This document shows, piece by piece, positions 1 through 10,286 of a stretch of DNA of 64,000 nt. Source of the stretch: Torymus aiolomorphi (lineage: Eukaryota; Arthropoda; Insecta; Hymenoptera; Torymidae). The first letter of the stretch is position 1. Each line of letters starts with the position of its first letter. The notes below the pieces were generated by a model. That model searched no databases, was not told where the DNA came from, and saw only the letters and a list, made by a program, of their open reading frames with translations. A program made the translations under genes and the position numbers. The stretch covers positions 51,552,583 to 51,616,582 of the forward strand of contig CM070874.1 of the NCBI GenBank assembly GCA_036365515.1. The letters run 5' to 3'.

Positions 1-87
1 AATAAAAATAGAGCGCAAAATAAAAAGCAAAAGCATGACGATGGATGGAATGATCATGACATAGATGGGGCATAGTTTTTGTGCGTT

Positions 88-3020
88 TTACGCATCGGAA
101 TTGAAGAGATGTTGATGAAGACATGATTTGAAATGGGGAACAGAAATGATATTGCGGATGTTTGATGGTAATGAATTCCAGAGATATGCAGAACTGATAT
201 GAAATGAGTTTTTCAGTGTCACGGTACTAAAGCTACGAATATCTAAGGGCTTCATTTCACCCCTGACTGGTCGAGTAGCAACTGCAAAATCAAAAAAGGC
301 CAGTAGATAGGACGGCGTAGCTGTATTGAAGATTTTGCGTAGTAAATTCGCAGCAAAATACTTCGCACGTGCAGTCGTAGTCAACCAGCCAAGCTCACGC
401 CTGTAGCGAGTTATATGCTCCCTCCGTTTCAAGCCATAGATGTAACGGATACCTGAGTTGACAAGTGTCTGAAGTCTGTCGTTGACATCCTTCGAGAGAT
501 TGTTGTATACAACGCAGCAGTAGTCAATCAGCGGAAAAAGAAGCATTTGGATTAGGTGCTTACGCAGACGTAGGTTGGTGCTTTTTCTAAAATAATAGAG
601 ACGGTACATAAGAGCACGAACTCGGCGGCAAATATGCGCAATATGCTCATTCCAGTTGAGCTTAGAGTCAAGCACCACACCCAAATTGCGCAATGAAGAT
701 TCATAGAGGACAGGGGTGCAACCAATATCGATGAAGTTTCTGGTTACAGAGGGGAGAGAATTGATATAGCGAGGAGAACCTATTACCATGGCTTTCGTCT
801 TACCGACATTGAGCCGAAGTGCATTGCGAGTGGCCCAGCTCATGATGCGGTCTGCATTTGAGCTCATCTTAGCAGAAAAATTGTCGAGCTCCTCAAGAGG
901 ACAGCTGATATAGAGCTGAAGGTCATCAGCATACATGATGTGGGAAACATCATGATCAAGACATAGGGTCAGATCGTTAACATAAATGGCAAAGAGCAAT
1001 GGCCCCAACACAGAGCCCTGAGGTACTCCGGTATTCAGCTCCAGAAACGATGAAAAGTTGCCTTTGTTGTCAACGACCGCTTGCTGACGACCAACCAAAT
1101 ACGACGCTATCCAATTGATTACTGATTTAGAGAAACCATGCTCGAGCAATTTCTGTAGGAGCTTGACGTGACAGACAGAGTCAAAAGCCTTACTAAAGTC
1201 AAATAGAAGAAGCAGAGTGACTCGTTTCCTATTTATTCCAAGCCTAATATCGTCAGTGAGCTTCAGTAGGGCTGTTTGAGTGCTGTGTCCAGATCGAAAA
1301 CCAGTTTGAAGAGGATTGAAAAGAAGCCTAGATTCTAAGTAACAAGACATTTGCTGGTATACCAACCACTCAAGTGCTTTAGAGAGAAAACAAAGGAGAG
1401 ATATTGGGCGAAAATCACTCAAGCTATTCGGGGTATTCACCTTGTTCAGGGCAATTACGGAAGATTTCTTCCATAGTTGCGGAAAGCATGCTTCGCGTAG
1501 AGTTTGGTTAAAAACTTTACAGATGATAGGCGCAAGAAAAGGTAGTGCAAGTAATATTATACGCTGCGGAATACCATCAGGTCCTCTAGCTTGTGTACTA
1601 AAGTGATTTACTGCATCACATATATCAGAGATTTGGAACTCCCTAAATGAGAAACACTCAGCGTTGTTTGATGGGGTCAGGGTACTGAGAAAGTCAGAAA
1701 CAGAAGGAGTAGACGGATCATAAGAAACGCTTCTAAAATGTGCATTGAGCTGGTCGATGGAGAACAACGATGAAGTTGATTTTTTCGGTCCTGTGATGCC
1801 TAAATGCTGAAGCTCACGCCAGATATCCTTCGGATTAGTCAGCGTTGATAATCGATGATGGTAATAGTTATTTCTGGCTTCCTCAATTGAAGAATGTGCT
1901 GAATCTCGAGCTTCTCGGTATAAATACAGATCATGTTCTATACGAGACCTACGAAAACGCTTATACAAGCGATCTCTCTCTTTGATTAAGACACGATGTT
2001 CTGGCATAAACCATGGATGCCTGTTTTTTCCAGGAGTAACAGTTTTGACCGGGGCGAGATTATTGATAGCTGTAGCCACGTGGGATTGCAGGACAGAGAC
2101 ACATTCATGAAGGGGAGCCGACTCAGCGACAGACCAATCCAAACCTCTCAGAAAGTCAATAAGAGACTCAGCGCTAATGGCATTATAGTCACGATAGGTG
2201 AATGATGTTAATGAGGGTTTGGGGGTTTGAAGCGCAAGTGTAGCAGCGATAAGATCATGACCGTTGATGAATGGTGACTCAGTCTTCGAGAAGTCTAATA
2301 TGCGGTCTTGTTCATCTATTAAGCAGAGATCAAGCCAGGTGTCGGAGGTAAGTTTGTGGTGAGTCGCACCGGAACATTGTGGAGTCCATTTTCTGCAATA
2401 AACTTGCGAATGAAAACCGCATCATCAGATAAGGAGAGCTGGTCGGCATTAAAATCGCCAAGAATAATCTTAGTGCTATAGTCATGCATGTAGGTAGTGA
2501 TTTTGTCTATAAAATCAGTATCTCTAAGAAAAGGCGCGTGTGGTGGTCGATAGACTACAGCGACGAAAAATGGCGGATGACCATTGCCTGTTACTTCACA
2601 GAAGAGATATTCTGGCTTGCCTGGTTTACCAGTCCAGACACCATCTGATGAGCAGAGAACAGTGGCAGAAATAGAGTTGTGGATGAAGAGCGCAACACCA
2701 CCACCGTTCCTATTACGATCGCGCCGAAAAAGAATGTAGTCATGTAAGAAGACAATATTGCTATAATCTGCTACAGGATCAAGCCAGGTCTCAGTAACAG
2801 CTATTACATGGAAGAAGTTGTGAGTAGACAGATAGTGATTGATCATTCCCATGTGCGCTCGAATAGAGTTTGCATTAAAGTGGCATACTCTGAGGCCGTG
2901 GTTCCGAGACCCGGAAAAACTTGATGTGGATGAAGATGGAGGGTGAGTAGGGATGAGATTAACATGATTGAAAGAATAGTGATGATGAGATGAGTCTAAG
3001 CTAAAAAATGATTGAGCTCT
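88..3020 (-). pseudogene. LINE ORF2: endonuclease and reverse transcriptase, one frameshift
   Basis: ORF2 nicks the target and primes reverse transcription there. The open frame starts after a TGA at 3021-3023 and has no ATG until 2852. That ATG is already past the first endonuclease motif (CHFNANSI, near 2870-2895), so a start there would give a broken enzyme. Endonuclease motifs follow: AVTETWLD, RNGGGVALF, VVYRPP, LGDFNAD. A one-base frameshift near 2370 moves the reading into the frame carrying the late endonuclease signature (ATHH, then SDTWLD) and the reverse transcriptase: PDGIPQ, DFRPISLL, FDFSKAFDSV, GVPQGSVLGP, YADDLQLY, NVGKTK. It ends at 88 with the usual C-terminal domain. Apart from the frameshift it is open. 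Intact relatives would tell whether that shift is a lesion or a sequencing error. Confidence 0.85.
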
Positions 3021-4135
3021 TCAGTAGATGAAATGATAGTTGCGTGATCTTCTTTTTTCTTCTTGATGTAGAGACGACCACTACGTACATAAGTAATGAA
3101 ACCTTTCTTTTTCGCCTCAGTTCGTGCCTGCAAACGCAGTCTATGTAGGTCTGCAGGAAGCAACTCGTTTATGTTGATGAGTGAGGACGGTAAGGGAGTC
3201 GTTATTTTGGCTAATTCAAGCAGTTCGACATTGAGCTGCGACGAGTGCAGTTTTCCCATTTTTATTTTTGCATTAATGAGATTCAGCATCAGATCAGGCG
3301 ATGACAGGCGTACAATGAGCGGTACAGAGATAGTTTTAGCAGGAGTGTGACTGTCAGACAGCTGAGTGTCAGCAGTAGCATCCGGGGAGGAAGTGGATGG
3401 TACATGCTCAGTTATTGTTTTGCTATGCATTCGGCGTACATGCATAATATCACGTTCCAGGAAACCAGGATTGAGAACTTTAAGCGCTGCAAATACAAGG
3501 CCTTTCATGGTCGACGTTTCTGTTGTTGTTGGAAGTCCTGTAATTACGAGCTCGTTGGCAACACTGCGTTGTAGGGAACAAAGATTTTGTACATCATTCT
3601 CCAGTTTCTTCAAACGGTTAGCAGCAGAAACATCAAGAGCAGGTGGAGCTTGTTTAGCTGTGCTAAGAGCAGCAACCTGCTGACGAAGGCTCAGCTGCTC
3701 AGTCTGCACATGTGAAATGGCCTCTTCCGCAGCCGATAAACGCGTTACAAGACTTGGTAACACATCCAGAGATGATAGCCTCTCCTCGATGTTTGTGATC
3801 GCCGTTGAAAATTCCCCTAGTCTGGCATCAATGGTTGAGCTCAACGTGTTCATACTGCCTTCAAGGTTTTCTAGCCTGGTAAGTTTTTGAAGGATCTGTT
3901 GTAAAGGGTCAATTGACGGTGCACTATTGCTCCCATTGAGTGTCTCATCTCTCTGCTTATTAGTATTAGTATTTGCCGCAGAAATGCAAGCTCGACAGGC
4001 ACTAATAAGCTTGTTTGCTTTGTTGTGAACCTGCTTGAAAGTCGTGCAATTAGGATGGAAGTTGCTATTGCAGTGTTCACATGTAATACATTTCGTTTTT
4101 ATACTTTTGCTGCAGCCACGACAAATAATGTCCAT
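2996..4135 (-). CDS. LINE ORF1 protein (PHD-like finger, coiled coil, FP-like RNA-binding region)
   Basis: A 379-residue nucleic-acid chaperone-type protein that would coat the LINE RNA. Residues 5-50 hold a Cys/His cluster (C5, C8, C16, C19, C22, H27, C30, C47, C50) resembling a PHD finger, as in ORF1 of many insect CR1-like elements. Residues about 75-190 are heptad-rich and probably form a coiled coil. Residues about 195-330, beginning near ELVITGLP, resemble the fold shared by insect LINE ORF1 proteins and baculovirus FP proteins. The C-terminus is basic (a run of four lysines). The start is an ATG directly before the finger. The stop TAG at 2996-2998 lies six bases after a slippery heptamer, and ORF2 continues in the -1 frame. 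The ORF is uninterrupted. Confidence 0.88.
   Translation of the reverse strand: MDIICRGCSKSIKTKCITCEHCNSNFHPNCTTFKQVHNKANKLISACRACISAANTNTNKQRDETLNGSNSAPSIDPLQQILQKLTRLENLEGSMNTLSSTIDARLGEFSTAITNIEERLSSLDVLPSLVTRLSAAEEAISHVQTEQLSLRQQVAALSTAKQAPPALDVSAANRLKKLENDVQNLCSLQRSVANELVITGLPTTTETSTMKGLVFAALKVLNPGFLERDIMHVRRMHSKTITEHVPSTSSPDATADTQLSDSHTPAKTISVPLIVRLSSPDLMLNLINAKIKMGKLHSSQLNVELLELAKITTPLPSSLININELLPADLHRLRLQARTEAKKKGFITYVRSGRLYIKKKKEDHATIISSTEELNHFLA
3002..3008 (-). promoter_or_regulatory. Slippery heptamer T TTT TTA at the ORF1/ORF2 junction
   Basis: Reading ORF1 codons on the minus strand, the last ones before the stop are CAT TTT TTA GCT TAG. This places T TTT TTA in the phase needed for -1 frameshifting, the same heptamer used by HIV-1. 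A slip gives exactly the ORF2 frame, which has just opened four codons upstream. No strong stem-loop is obvious in the C/T/A-rich stretch after it, which weakens the case. Confidence 0.5.
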
Positions 4136-4365
4136 TTTGTTTTGTGTATCGAGCGCACGAAAGATGTATGTTATGAGTAATGAGAGATAAAAAACTAGAA
4201 TCTACAACACGAAAGTTAAAAATAACAAATGAGCTGAAACGTGAAAAATGGAAAATAAAAAATGAAATGCACGACGTAGTGTCAGTTTATGAAGGCGAGA
4301 TGCAAGATACAATGATGAATATAAGTGCAAAAATTACAAAAAAATAAATAAATAAATAAATAAAA

Positions 4366-4412
<47 letters not shown>

Positions 4413-5600
4413 ATTAAAAATAAAAAAAAAATAAAAAAATAAATTTTTTAATAATCACTGGTATAAAAGGCCGCTGCAGTTTAACAGACACACAGTTATG
4501 AATAAAAACAAGAAAAAAACAAGAAAAACAAGAAAACAGCATTAAAAAGTGTTAAAAATAGCCTGCTGCTTATGATCTATGAAAGTAGTGATCAAGACCT
4601 TAACTAGGTCAGACAAGCCGGCAAAGCAGGGGCCTTTTACACCCGTTTACACAGTAGTATAAAACGCAAGCAGTCAGACTTAATAAAATATCAAACGTAT
4701 AATCTATTCAGTTAAAAACTATAGATCGGCAGAGATGGTGGTTATTAAATAGAAAAAAAAAAAATGAAATTTTTGTAAATGAAAGAGTGAGCGGCCAGAT
4801 AATTATTAAAAATTAGTTAATTAGAAAGATCAGAAACGCTATGCAATATATATATAAAAATAGAAAGAAAAATAAATAAAAGAAAATTAAAAATTGTACA
4901 ATTAGTAAAAATGGCAGTTTCAGCTACTTTAGTATAATAAAATTAAATTAAAAAGAAAACGCAGGTCAAACAAATTAAAAGCAATTAAAATTAAAACAAG
5001 TTAAGTAGCAGTGGCCGGCAAGGTAGATCGCGGGTAAATGATCAAGCTCACACTCGCGCTCGCACTCGCACTGCGCGAGGTGTGTTGCGCAGGATGACAG
5101 GCAAAACGCTGACTCACGCAAAAAAGAAGAATGCCTATGGGCATAAAACAGCTGATGAAAGTGGTGAGCAAGGCAGCATATGATGGCGCACACAGCTGGT
5201 CACGTCCTCTCAGCTGATTAAATGCAGGTAGCGGGACAACACAGCAGATAGTGAGGCAGCAAGCCAATAAGCTGATCGCACAGCGACCGGTGCACTGCGC
5301 GTAATGCAGCCTATAGGTTGCGGCAGTGCAGCGGCACAGAGGCGGGTGCCGTCGCAGTGTGATGAAGCGGTGCCAAAAAGGTGCGAAGCTGACGATGCTG
5401 TGAGCTGCAGTTGTGTAAATTGAGTGATTGAGTGTGTTGCGTGTGCCGAGTGCTTGACGTGTTGAGGTTAGGGCGTCTGCGTGTAGAGGAAAAAGGTCCC
5501 CGGCACATAAAACTGGAGCGCGATGCCTCCAGTTTTTGGGCTGGGAGCTTGAGTGCCGCCTGGGGCTCCTTTTCCTGCAATGATTTGACTCCGAGGAGTA
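4136..5600. other. Non-coding stretch with (AAAT)n tract
   Basis: No gene is convincing here. A long AAAT microsatellite runs from about 4342 to 4412, followed by A-rich DNA. From 5030 to 5580 the base composition turns GC-rich, and short ORFs on both strands have no recognisable motif. It could hold the LINE 5' untranslated region and the 3' flank of the R2-like fragment, but no boundary is visible. Confidence 0.5.
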
Positions 5601-5609
5601 AAAACTTTA

Positions 5610-7150
5610 TTAGTGATGCTGAATAATGCGAGAGCTCAAGCAGAACCCGTCTACACTTACCACCAAAAATTTTGGAGAGCCTATCGGTGAGCCATTTACA
5701 TTATATTGGAGAATTTCCTTGGCCAGGTAATGGTCGGTGTTGTTAGTTTCATTTCGGCCAGGCACGAGACCGAGAAGGCGGTTGCACCGGTAGAAAGGCG
5801 CTAGCGAGCACACAGATAGAATGCCGAGACCTCCTTCGCCAACAGGAGCATGGAAGTATCCTACCGGGGTATCGTTTGACAGAGCTAACCACTGTCTTAC
5901 TGTGGCTCTCATCATTTTGTCCACGAAATGCTGAAGCTCGCTGATGGTGATTCTCCCTAGGGCCAAGTAATAGATATTAGGTAGAGCTGTAGTCTTCAGT
6001 GCGTAGATTCGCTGCTGTAGTTTGAGTGGCGCTTTGGTAAGGCGTTGAAGGAGAGGGTTTAGTTGACTATATAGAGGGCGAATTCGATTCCCAGGTAGCC
6101 CCAAAATTCCTCACGGCTAAGTGCTCGTGCTGGTTAACCCTGGATGGTGAAGGTAGTTCTGGAATAGACCACTGTCTCCCTTCTATTCGAATCTCCAAAG
6201 ATGGCGACCGTGTGTGACTTGGTATTGTTTAGCATCAGTTCACAGTCCTTGAACTAACTCGCCGTGTGATCTAAGAGGTGTTGAAGATCAGTTGGTGAGT
6301 AGACGAGTAGGACCAGATCGTCGGAGGAGGCCATAGCTCGGACGGTATTGACGATGGCGCCACATTCTTGAGGGAGAGATCGGAGAAGGCGGCCCACGAT
6401 GATATTACAGATAACCGGTGAGCGTGCATCGTCCTGCCTTACTCCGCTCGCAACTCTCAGTAGCTCTGATTCCCATTCGCAACCTTATAGCGTGGTAAAG
6501 CTTTGCTGGTAATAGTCTCGGAGATACGGGATCATCCCGGGAGGAAGACCGGCTGCTTCTGTAGCAGCCAGAAGGGCGGTGTAATCTACACTGTCAAAGT
6601 TCTTGGTAATGTTGAGCGTGGCGATGTATAGCGAGTGGAAACTGGTGTACCGACTCCGAAGAATGGCGTCGAGAAAGACGGTGTTATCCCTGCAACCATC
6701 GATCCCACTTCCGGAACGCTTGTTGCTGCTCGTCTAGCTAAATGAGTTGGTCTATCCTCTGGGCTAAGAAACGGAGATTGGTCGAAAGTCTTCAGGCAGC
6801 TTGGCTTTAGATTTCTCTGGGATGAAGACTGTTCTTGAGATTGCGAGATCTTCAGGTAGTTTTCCACACCAGAGGATGAGGTTACATACCCTTATGAAAA
6901 CGGGTGTGATTGGCTGTCAGACATCCTCGATTGGAGATGGTTACTGGGATGTTTGCTGGGCGTCGTCGATGCCTTCCAGGATGCTGGTTATGCAGCGAAC
7001 TCTACTCTGCTTCCAGTGCCTCTGGACCGAGGCGTACTCTCGTCCCCTGGCCTTCCTTCTAGAAGTAGACGGTGCTAGTAGCTGTCGCCTTGGAGCGCTG
7101 TTGCTAGATTGTGTGCTGGAAAGAACGTGGCAGAGGTAGAGAGAGGCTCT
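5610..7150 (-). pseudogene. R2-like retrotransposon fragment A (reverse transcriptase to C-terminal region)
   Basis: A decayed piece of an R2-clade element, read leftward over several frames. Recognisable blocks in order are the finger region near 6900-6790 (GKLPEDLAISRTVFIPE, then EDFRPI), the palm region near 6690-6560 (FDSVDYTALLAA), the template-grip region near 6445-6380 (ARSPVICNIIVGRLLRSLP), the altered active site near 6330-6300 (SSDDLVLLVYSP, where ADD would be expected), and the thumb/linker at 6104-5610 (DTPVGYFHAPVGEGGLGI). Frames change between blocks and stops occur, so it is dead. R2 proper inserts into 28S rDNA; I see no rDNA next to it. Family placement is by motif recall. 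Confidence 0.68.
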
Positions 7151-7159
7151 GGAAGATGG

Positions 7160-9310
7160 CTTCTTTGTCGTTGGTATTTAGAGCCACACTCACGATGGTC
7201 TCTAGTCACGCCCTCTGGTAGACGTTAGAGTTCAAGGGCCCGAAGGCTCCTTAGATAATCAAGGAGTCTGTCGAGCTCTCTGGCCGTTGGGGGCGCTGGA
7301 GGTATTGGTGGTGCGATCACGACGGAAACCCTCTGCTGGTGGATGGCCGCTGAGACAGTCGAAGATGATGTTAAGGATGGCAGGCAAAGGGGATCATCCT
7401 CCTGAACTCCCGTACATCTTCGTTATGAAGACTTCCACACAGTGCCCGGCAGAGTGGTGGTGCTTTCCTTATAGTATTTTCGTGAATAATACACAAGTTT
7501 GGTTGGTAAACCATTAGCTTTTACAGCAGACAGAGAAGCACAGGAAAGCAGTGTGGTTGACACTGTCGAAAGCCTCGTCGATGTCAAGTGTTTCGATGTA
7601 CCACGAACGGAAGCTAGTGTAACGACTTCATTGTAGAGTATCTAGTAGGATAGTATTATCGCGGCAACTATATATCCCTGCCCAGAATAGCCATGGCTGT
7701 TCATCCAGCCGGATGAGTTAATCAATTCTGTGTGCTAGGACTTTACGGATGACTTGTCGTAAAGTCGGGATAATAAATGCACGAACTCGACGGGATTGGA
7801 GATGGAAAAGACTTTATTACGAACAAAGGTTACACGGGCAGAGTAGCGGCTTACTGAGCTGACAAATCGAAGTAGCGGTCCTTCTTACACACGCAAGAAC
7901 AATAGAAAGGTTCGTTCACAGTAGTTAACACGTGACAATGGTTTATCGATCAGTCGTCGTACCGCGCGAAGCGACTCTCATGCCTGTCAACCAAAAAATA
8001 TGAGTATTGCCGAGTTGCTCGCTAGTGCAACCAATCAATAAATCAATAAATTCTTGAGATACATTACTTTTTAATATCTTCTTCATTTTTATCTGGCAAA
8101 TCTAATGAGCACAGAGGAGATACAGATAAGCCAGAACTCTCTAGGCTAGTTGACTCCGAATTTCTTTGGCATAAAGGTGGCTCTTGGAACTAAGGTATGG
8201 TCTGGCAGCTTCTCACGCCATAGGATCATGTTGCAGTAGCTCGTAAGAACACCTATGGTTACGGATCTAAGTTGATGTCCTGATAAGCCATCTGGATAAA
8301 ATGAAACCGTTAAGTAGGACCACGCTTGCCTGATGTTCTCAAGCGTAATTGGCCGCCAAATTTTTTCGATAATGAGCCGTCGGATACAACATAGCTGGAT
8401 GTTACTTGTCTGCTGAATGATAACCGCTTTCCAGTATGCTTTCATCAAGTCCCGAGATAACTGTGGGGCGTCCGTGGTGTCGTCAAAGATGCTGAGGATG
8501 CAGCGGGCTCTATTCTGCCTCTAATGCCCCTGTACCGTGGCTTACTCTGTCCTTCTCCTCTTTCTCCTGGATGTAAGCGGCACTGGTGGATAATATACAC
8601 TGCTCAGTAAACTAATACGCAGTATGTCACGGAGATAAAGTGAGATGCTCTGGAAGATGGCCTCCTTGTTGGTGGTGGTGATAGCCTTAACTTCGGGTCC
8701 CGCTCTTTTATTGTCATTGGAGTTTAGAGCCTTAAAGCTCCTTAAATAAAAAAAGGAGACCACCAAGCTAGCTTGCGGACGGCAGCTCTAGTGGTGAAGA
8801 TGGGGAGGGTTCGGCGAAGGCCGTTGACTATTGCAATTAGTTGATGACCGGCATCTTGTCGCGGCACTCCTGGGGACGATGACAGCCTTTGATCGCGTTA
8901 ATCGGCTGGTGAAAGAAGGACTCTTGTAGGGCCTGGTTGATGGACCGAACTCCTTGGATGATTAGCTCAGCTTTCCACCAGGTAAAGCTACTCTCTAAAA
9001 ATAAATAAGTGAATAGTGGCTTACTAGTGCAAATAAGTGAAAAAATCGACTAATTTTTTTAGTGAATATTCATTTATTATACAGTGAAAAGTTTTTCCAC
9101 GGCTTCGATGAGTGAATATTTACTTAAGTATTAGTAGATTTTTTTTACTTATTTCCAATAGTGGGTGACTTTTCACTTATTCATATGTATAGAGTAGCTG
9201 ACTGGCCTCCTGCATAACTTGTTAATCATACCAGGCATTGTGTGTCTTCCGATGCTTGAGTTCTCTGCTAGTGGTGGTTCTGAAGATCCTTTTACAGTCG
9301 AGAAATTTCC
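7160..9310 (-). pseudogene. R2-like retrotransposon fragment B (N-terminal half, in tandem with A)
   Basis: A second, more upstream-weighted R2-like fragment in the same orientation. The block at 8448-8146 contains PDGLSGHQLRSV, then KLPDHTLVPRATFMPKK, the finger region of R2-type reverse transcriptases. The block near 7640-7530 reads YIETLDIDEAFDSVNH, the palm start. The stretch at 7160-7520 and that at 8540-8980 share GC-rich wording and may both derive from R2 N-terminal regions, so where fragment A begins and B ends is not certain. Protein motifs differ clearly from fragment A, so these are not a recent duplication. A palindromic element at 8986-9199 interrupts it. Confidence 0.55.
8986..9199. 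mobile_element. Palindromic MITE inside R2-like fragment B
   Basis: An imperfect inverted repeat over its whole ~214 bp. Both ends start AGCTACTCT when read inward, followed by matching ATAAATAAGTGAA / ATGAATAAGTGAA blocks and AAATAAGTGAAAAAATC / AAATAAGTAAAAAAAATC blocks. No coding capacity. No clear target duplication was found. Confidence 0.6.
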
Positions 9311-10286
9311 AGTGAAAACCGGGGTGAATGGTGGCAAATAACTTTTATGTACAATATGAATACTTAATCTTTCAAAAACAACTAGAATTCAAATATTGAT
9401 TACTTTATATGCTCTAATTGATTCAGTTAATTGCTGACGAACCAGAATCTATAAATAATATGAATTTCAATACTTAATTTATTCATGGCACTAAATATTC
9501 TCATTTCTCTTGAACGTTCTGCAATCAATAATATTTAAAATCAGTATTGGCGGTTGATTAGCATACACCAATCGACTGAATTTTCTTTTTGCGCACCCTA
9601 TTTATCTGGATTTTTTGTCGCAATCTACTTTTACTGTAGCCAATTATTGCAATGATTAATTGTTTACTTTTTAATTTTCTCGTTGCAATCGTCGAAATCG
9701 AATTATAAGAGAAGCAGCTGCCACACATTGGGCTAGAATTTCACATAAAAAACTTTTTGGCAGTGGCATTTAAATAGTTAAATAATACACTTTCAAAATC
9801 TGTTTCCCTCAAATAGCACATTTATGTGTACTCGTATTAGCATGTTTTCGCGGGCTATCACTAATTTAATTTCAACATTTAAATCTCCGTAGGTTGGGCA
9901 ACGATCTATGAATGCTATATTTATATGTATATTAACAGATTTTTAAGAATACTCACTCCGAATCTGTGTTAAGATTTCCAAAATTGAATTGTTTAAATAA
10001 TATATTTTAACGAATTATGACAAAATTAAACTTTTTGAGATAACGCGCTCTGATTTAAATTTTATCTATATGAAATCTAGTAAAAGAATTAATAGTAACA
10101 ACAAGATTTTTAATTCACTAAATTATTATAAACAATTTTTAAGAGAACCGCGAAGCCTGAAGGATAGATGCATATTCATAGATTTTTGGGGTCGCTGATT
10201 CCGAACTTCGTATGAGTTTTGCAAAATTATTTTGGTTAAATAGTTTGTTAGAACTAATTAATTTTGCACAGTAGGGAACAAATAAT
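9311..10286. other. AT-rich non-coding stretch
   Basis: No open frame or repeat of note. I see nothing to annotate. Confidence 0.5.

Larger units (their letters stand above)
1..4200 (-). mobile_element. CR1/Daphne-type non-LTR retrotransposon (LINE)
   Basis: A nearly complete non-LTR retrotransposon read leftward. It has ORF1 (PHD-like finger, coiled coil, nucleic-acid-binding domain), then ORF2 (apurinic-type endonuclease, reverse transcriptase, C-terminal domain). The 3' end runs off the window start, so its tail cannot be seen. The YADDLQLY palm motif and the C-terminal pattern ending in an LWNSLP-type motif fit the CR1/L2/Crack/Daphne group. The 5' end is unclear: upstream of ORF1 the sequence becomes A-rich and then a long (AAAT)n tract begins near 4342. 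Reading frames are well preserved, with one frameshift in ORF2, so the insertion looks fairly young. The exact clade is an inference from motifs. Confidence 0.88.

Noticed and set aside
3096..3683. Plus-strand open frames over LINE ORF1
   Set aside because: Shadows of the minus-strand ORF1 with no motif.
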